DNA from: Novosphingobium arvoryzae
Lineage (GTDB): Bacteria; Pseudomonadota; Alphaproteobacteria; Sphingomonadales; Sphingomonadaceae
Length of the DNA stretch: 64,000 nt
Direction: 5' to 3'
NCBI RefSeq assembly: GCF_014652615.1
Contig: NZ_BMZD01000003.1
Location: 513,419 to 577,418, forward strand
In this document: one piece after another, positions 60,622-64,000 of the stretch
Layout: each line of letters opens with the position of its first letter
Position numbering within the stretch: position 1 is the stretch's first letter
Program-made: the position numbers and the translations under genes
Notes under the pieces: model-generated
What the model saw: the letters and a program-made list of their open reading frames with translations, nothing else
The model's database searches: none
What the model was told of the DNA's origin: nothing

Positions 60622-60969
60622 ATGCACAAAGACTGGAACGCAATGGCAAGTGAGCTCTCTTCCGCCATAAAAGAGGTGCGACTTGGCTCACCTGAGGTAA
60701 CGAAAGCTTTCTCGGCTATGGCTAAGGCCGCCACGGAAGATGGTGTGCTCAATACCAAAACGAAAGAGCTAATCGCACTTGCAATATCTGTTGCTATCCG
60801 TTGCGATGGTTGCGTTGCATTTCATTCGCAGGCGGCAGTGAAGCACGGAGCAACTCGGGAGGAAGTGATGGAGGTCATGGGCATGGCGCTCTATATGGGT
60901 GCCGGTCCAAGCCTTATGTATGCTGCGCAAGCAGTTGAGGCATTTGATCAATTTTCTTGCAAGGACTAG
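60622..60969 (+). CDS. Carboxymuconolactone decarboxylase-family (AhpD-like) protein
   Basis: A 115-residue protein of the CMD fold, with C61 and C64 (CDGC) and H68 in the place of AhpD's catalytic Cys-x-x-Cys and His. It probably acts as a peroxide- or thiol-redox disulfide reductase rather than a true decarboxylase. ATG 60622 has GGGGAAAA upstream and is preferred to 60592, which has none. Confidence 0.8.
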   Translation: MHKDWNAMASELSSAIKEVRLGSPEVTKAFSAMAKAATEDGVLNTKTKELIALAISVAIRCDGCVAFHSQAAVKHGATREEVMEVMGMALYMGAGPSLMYAAQAVEAFDQFSCKD

Positions 60970-61010
60970 CGCGGTCCCGAAGTTATTCATGCCAAATTGA
61001 TACAGCCAAA

Positions 61011-61039
61011 AACTGGCGCCACAAAATGCGGCGCCAGTT
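61011..61039. terminator. Bidirectional terminator
   Basis: AACTGGCGCC (61011-61020) and GGCGCCAGTT (61030-61039) form a 10-bp perfect stem with a 9-nt loop. On the minus strand it ends in TTTTT, right after the TonB receptor stop at 61049. It also lies 42 bases past the CMD gene on the plus strand. Confidence 0.75.
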
Positions 61040-61048
61040 CTTCGAATT

Positions 61049-63133
61049 TCAACGAACTGCCCAGCGCAGTTTCACAAATGCCGACCGACCAGAACCAGGC
61101 AGCCGCATGCCCAACGGCACATTGGACCCGCTGATGCGGTTGTAGCCTGCGAGATGTTCCAAATAGTACCGGTCGAACAAGTTCTCGATGCCAAAATCCA
61201 GACGCAGGCCATCGCGTACCAGCCAATGCCCATAAAGATTGGCCAAGAAATACCCCTTGCTCGGTGCTTCTCCATTCGTGGATGATAGCTTCTTCTGAGC
61301 TGTAACAGCTTGGCCCTCAAGCGATAAGGACCAGCTTGCCGCTTCCCATGCGAATGCCAGTCTGCCATTCGCTGGTACCATACGGTAAAGGTTGTCGTTT
61401 ATGTCTTGCCGCTTGCCCCTGACGTAGCTGGCAACACCATCGATCCGCAGCGGACCAGCTATCTTCGCACCGAATGCGAGGTCAGCACCCCAGATATCGG
61501 CTTCTGTATTAGCAAAACGCAGCGGCGTAGCATCACCGCTAGCCTGTGCAACCATCTCGACCGATGTGTTGACCAAGCCTGGCGTCGCATCGAAGGGAAC
61601 CCCTTGGATGAAGTCGTCGATCCGCCGATAGTAGACCACTGGACGAGCGTAGGCGATTGCACTTGACCAGTCGAAGCCAGCTTCGGCGACCCAGGCCTTT
61701 TCAGCTTTTAGCGATGGTGATCCGACATAGATGTTGCCGTCTGCGAGGCCTCCGCTTGCCTCGGTAGGAAGCCATGAAAATCGTTCGATCAGGCTTGGCG
61801 CTCGGGTCTTTCGTGCGAGTGTAAGGCGAGGAGTGATCGCACCAAAATCTGCCCAGAGCCGAAGAGAAGTATCGAATGTAGTGCCAGACCAGTCTCGATC
61901 GGCGTTAGCGAAGGCCAGGGCAAGATTGGCAGGTCCGAGTGGTACGCCAGGACCAAAGCGGGGCGCACCAGTTTCCGCCCCGTGCCGGTCGAGCCGCGCG
62001 CCCAGTTCTACCTCGACTGGGCCGAGGCCGCCGCGCCATTCTGCAAATGCACCCAATCGATCACTTTCTGCGTGATCCAGAGGATGAATAAAGAAGTTTG
62101 TGGAAAGCGGGTTGTAGAGCATATAGCCCTTGTCGATGAGCTCGACATCGGCACCTAGCCGAACATACCGTGATGCTGAGCCAAATCGAAGCGAGATGTC
62201 AGCGCCAATCGTGTCGGCATATGTGTCTGATTGACGGGTCATAGCTGTAGTCGGTGCGGGGCGCAGTTCGAAATTGTTCATCCGGTGGCTGACCCCGGCA
62301 TAATCTGCATGCGCTTCGAGCCGGAAGCCATCAGCCAGGTCGCCTTCAAAGCCGATCCGGACGAAGTCCGTGTGGAAATAAATGATGTCCATGGCGAACG
62401 GTGGGTTGCCCGAACGGCCGGTTTCCTGCCGGCGATATTCCAAACTCAATTCGCCAGACCCGGCGCGTAACCCAGCATGCACACCATAAACCGCGCGTTC
62501 ATATCCTGTGGTGGCGATACGACCGCCTGGGAAGCGCGTGTCATCGCCTTTTTCTCGAGATGCAATCAGGCCAATGCGGAAGGTGTCGTTTGCAAGACCA
62601 ACCAAGCCGCCCAGCGCAATGCTGTCATCTACGCTGCGATATTGCCCGGAGATGTCGGCTTGCGGAGCCATGGTATTGCCCTCGCTGAATCTAACCTGCT
62701 TGAGGATTGTGTTGATCCCTCCGCCAAGGCCCGGTCCATCGCGAACCGGAGAAATGCCCCTCGCGATCTCTACCCTATCGATTAGCGCCATAGGCGCGTA
62801 ATGCATTGCCGGATCCATGGCGTTGGGACCGCCTGTGGCAAAATGCTGGCCATTAATCCTGACAGCGATGCGCTCGCCGAACAGCCCTCGCATCTGCACC
62901 TGACCTGAAAGAGCACCGTTGTCTACGAGTGCAGCGCCTGGCTGACGGGCAATAAAAGCGGCGCCATCCGGGCTGGTAGCGTGTTCATCTTCAGCTGCCG
63001 CAGTTTTCTGTAAGGCGGTGATCCTGGCGGCTGTAACTACGATGGTTTCGGCAGAAGGTGTTTCACCTTCGGCAGCAAGCACTTGGGTTGGCGCTGTCAG
63101 AGCCACCGCGATTGCCAGCAAGGAAGCTTTCAT
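61049..63133 (-). CDS. TonB-dependent receptor, copper (OprC/NosA)-like
   Basis: A 694-residue outer-membrane receptor. The signal peptide is 1-20 (ending VLA) and the TonB box-like ETIVVTAAR follows. The plug has MRGLFGERIAVRINGQHF and the barrel ends with LEHLAGYNRISGSNVP and PLGMRLPGSGRSAFVKL segments, as in OprC/NosA copper receptors. The gene at 63339 encodes a DUF2946-like protein, as in many copper regulated sets. Together they suggest copper uptake. Substrate assignment is by family likeness. Confidence 0.8.
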   Translation of the reverse strand: MKASLLAIAVALTAPTQVLAAEGETPSAETIVVTAARITALQKTAAAEDEHATSPDGAAFIARQPGAALVDNGALSGQVQMRGLFGERIAVRINGQHFATGGPNAMDPAMHYAPMALIDRVEIARGISPVRDGPGLGGGINTILKQVRFSEGNTMAPQADISGQYRSVDDSIALGGLVGLANDTFRIGLIASREKGDDTRFPGGRIATTGYERAVYGVHAGLRAGSGELSLEYRRQETGRSGNPPFAMDIIYFHTDFVRIGFEGDLADGFRLEAHADYAGVSHRMNNFELRPAPTTAMTRQSDTYADTIGADISLRFGSASRYVRLGADVELIDKGYMLYNPLSTNFFIHPLDHAESDRLGAFAEWRGGLGPVEVELGARLDRHGAETGAPRFGPGVPLGPANLALAFANADRDWSGTTFDTSLRLWADFGAITPRLTLARKTRAPSLIERFSWLPTEASGGLADGNIYVGSPSLKAEKAWVAEAGFDWSSAIAYARPVVYYRRIDDFIQGVPFDATPGLVNTSVEMVAQASGDATPLRFANTEADIWGADLAFGAKIAGPLRIDGVASYVRGKRQDINDNLYRMVPANGRLAFAWEAASWSLSLEGQAVTAQKKLSSTNGEAPSKGYFLANLYGHWLVRDGLRLDFGIENLFDRYYLEHLAGYNRISGSNVPLGMRLPGSGRSAFVKLRWAVR

Positions 63134-63338
63134 TGTGTTTCTTTCTTCAATCTAATTTCCATGCAGACACCGCTACGGCGCGCTCCACGGCGGCCAAATT
63201 TGCCCATGTATCTACAGAGATGATGAAACCTGTTCACTGAAAAGCCTGACCAACCGAAGCGGATGTCAGACACGCGCACAGGCAAAGCCTGAGCGCAGGT
63301 CAGCAGCGAACGAGGTGTCTATTGTCCGCTGCGCGAGC
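63134..63338 (-). other. Intergenic gap upstream of the copper receptor
   Basis: A 205-bp gap between the receptor start and the DUF2946-like gene stop. It must carry the receptor's ribosome site (AAAGAAA is near 63140 on the minus strand) and possibly a promoter. Nothing else is recognisable. Confidence 0.4.
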
Positions 63339-63737
63339 TTAGCTCAGCGCAGGCGGGCCTTGGGAGGGCGGCGGCGGTGCCGCAAGACGACTGATCGTCA
63401 GGTCTGCAATTGCCGTGCCGACAAAGATTGTCAGACCGTAAACAAACGGCTGGATGGTGGGCAGCTCAGCACTTGTGAGCAGGCCATGGCCCAAACCCGC
63501 CGCGAAAACGCACGGACTATCAGCAGCGTGCTTCTGCGTCTCGCTAGGAAGCTTTTTGCCAAGGTCAATCGTAACTGTCTTACCGGAGACGCCGGAGCAG
63601 AGTTCTACAACCAGACCTTGGGCACTGACCGTTGGCATAAAGCCAGTCGGGATCAGAATCCGCAGGGAGAGTGCGAGCAGAACGGTAATCGCGAACAGCG
63701 ATTTTCCTGCTTTCGATTCTCGGACCCATGCGTTCAT
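63339..63737 (-). CDS. DUF2946-like protein
   Basis: A 132-residue protein with an N-terminal helix (LLALSLRILIPTGFMP, about 18-33), a Cys-containing segment VELCSGVSGKTVTIDLG, a second Cys (PCVFA), then a C-terminal helix. The pattern of the DUF2946 family includes two membrane segments and cysteines and is often copper-linked. Placed just upstream of the OprC-like receptor, in the same direction. ATG 63737. Confidence 0.7.
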   Translation of the reverse strand: MNAWVRESKAGKSLFAITVLLALSLRILIPTGFMPTVSAQGLVVELCSGVSGKTVTIDLGKKLPSETQKHAADSPCVFAAGLGHGLLTSAELPTIQPFVYGLTIFVGTAIADLTISRLAAPPPPSQGPPALS

Positions 63738-63940
63738 GGCCGGGCGCGGTAGCGAAAGATTATTACTTTGTCACCCTCTCAGCCGAACTTTGGGTGCGGA
63801 CTGCATCCCCTGTTCTGAGAGGATATGTAAATGAGCCCCAAATGCTCGATAATGAGATTCGAAATGTTATGACAGTTAATAAAATTCAATAACTTATGGT
63901 CCAGAGATGGGGTGGATGCCGCTCTCCCCAACGGTGTCAT

Positions 63941-63964
63941 AATGCACCAGCATTACGGTGCATT
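63941..63964. promoter_or_regulatory. 24-bp palindromic operator candidate
   Basis: AATGCACC (63941-63948) and GGTGCATT (63957-63964) form a perfect 8-bp inverted repeat with 8-nt spacing, 24 bases before the ATG at 63989. Its place and symmetry suit a repressor site for the gene that begins at the window edge. Confidence 0.45.
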
Positions 63965-63988
63965 AGCCATCGGGATAGGAGAGGCAAC

Positions 63989-64000
63989 ATGACGGACGTA
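63989..64000 (+). CDS. Start of a gene, partial at right edge
   Basis: ATG at 63989 follows GGATAGGAGAGG, a very strong ribosome site. Only MTDV is within the window, so the product is unknown. The palindrome and AT-rich DNA upstream (63738-63988) look like a promoter region. Confidence 0.55.

Overview
The window is GC-rich DNA that looks like the chromosome or a large replicon of a sphingomonad (Alphaproteobacteria, Sphingomonadales). The basis is the gene content: a TonB receptor beside a Rieske oxygenase, spinster-type MFS and HspQ genes, a propeller-amidohydrolase, and a serine recombinase/DUF2924 cassette. The genus is an inference; no rRNA is present.

Region 1 (1-15.4 kb) is a catabolic cluster. 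Two COQ4-like proteins, each beside a D-aminoacylase-type amidohydrolase, flank two short-chain dehydrogenases, an MFS transporter, an HSL-type esterase, a KshA-like Rieske oxygenase, a large TonB receptor, a flavin-reductase-like protein and a SnoaL-like protein. The layout suggests uptake, oxygenation, dehydrogenation and hydrolysis of a hydrophobic, perhaps polycyclic or amide-containing compound. The substrate is unknown. Regions at 15.4-20.9 kb look like ordinary chromosome: a HerA-like ATPase, a beta-propeller amidohydrolase, hspQ and tRNA-Ser(CGA).

Region 2 (20.9-29.7 kb) is a mosaic of mobile pieces. It holds a MerB-like protein, a fragment of a recombinase-cassette gene fused to a 3'-truncated Baeyer-Villiger monooxygenase, an SCP2/TetR/saccharopine-dehydrogenase-like module with three matching 16-bp palindromes, an IS6-family element, an intact serine recombinase/DUF2924 cassette, and an S24 repressor. 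Region 3 (29.7-37.6 kb) is a headless prophage remnant: a portal 3' fragment, a tail-assembly chaperone pair with a canonical -1 slippery heptamer, a tape measure gene, a tail protein, a broken fibre gene and an S74-domain fibre.

Region 4 (37.7-64 kb) is devoted to reactive sulfur, redox stress and respiration. It has a TauE/SafE exporter, a persulfide-dioxygenase-like MBL protein, two 1-Cys peroxiredoxins, sulfide:quinone reductase, rhodanese, a BigR/SqrR-like ArsR protein, a full RND pump with TolC, thioredoxins, a K+ channel-like protein, and complete cydDC/cydABX with a DUF3365 haem lipoprotein. Sulfide oxidation, sulfite or thiosulfate export and a sulfide-tolerant bd oxidase would work together. 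The window ends with an OprC-like TonB receptor, a DUF2946-like protein, and the first four codons of another gene.
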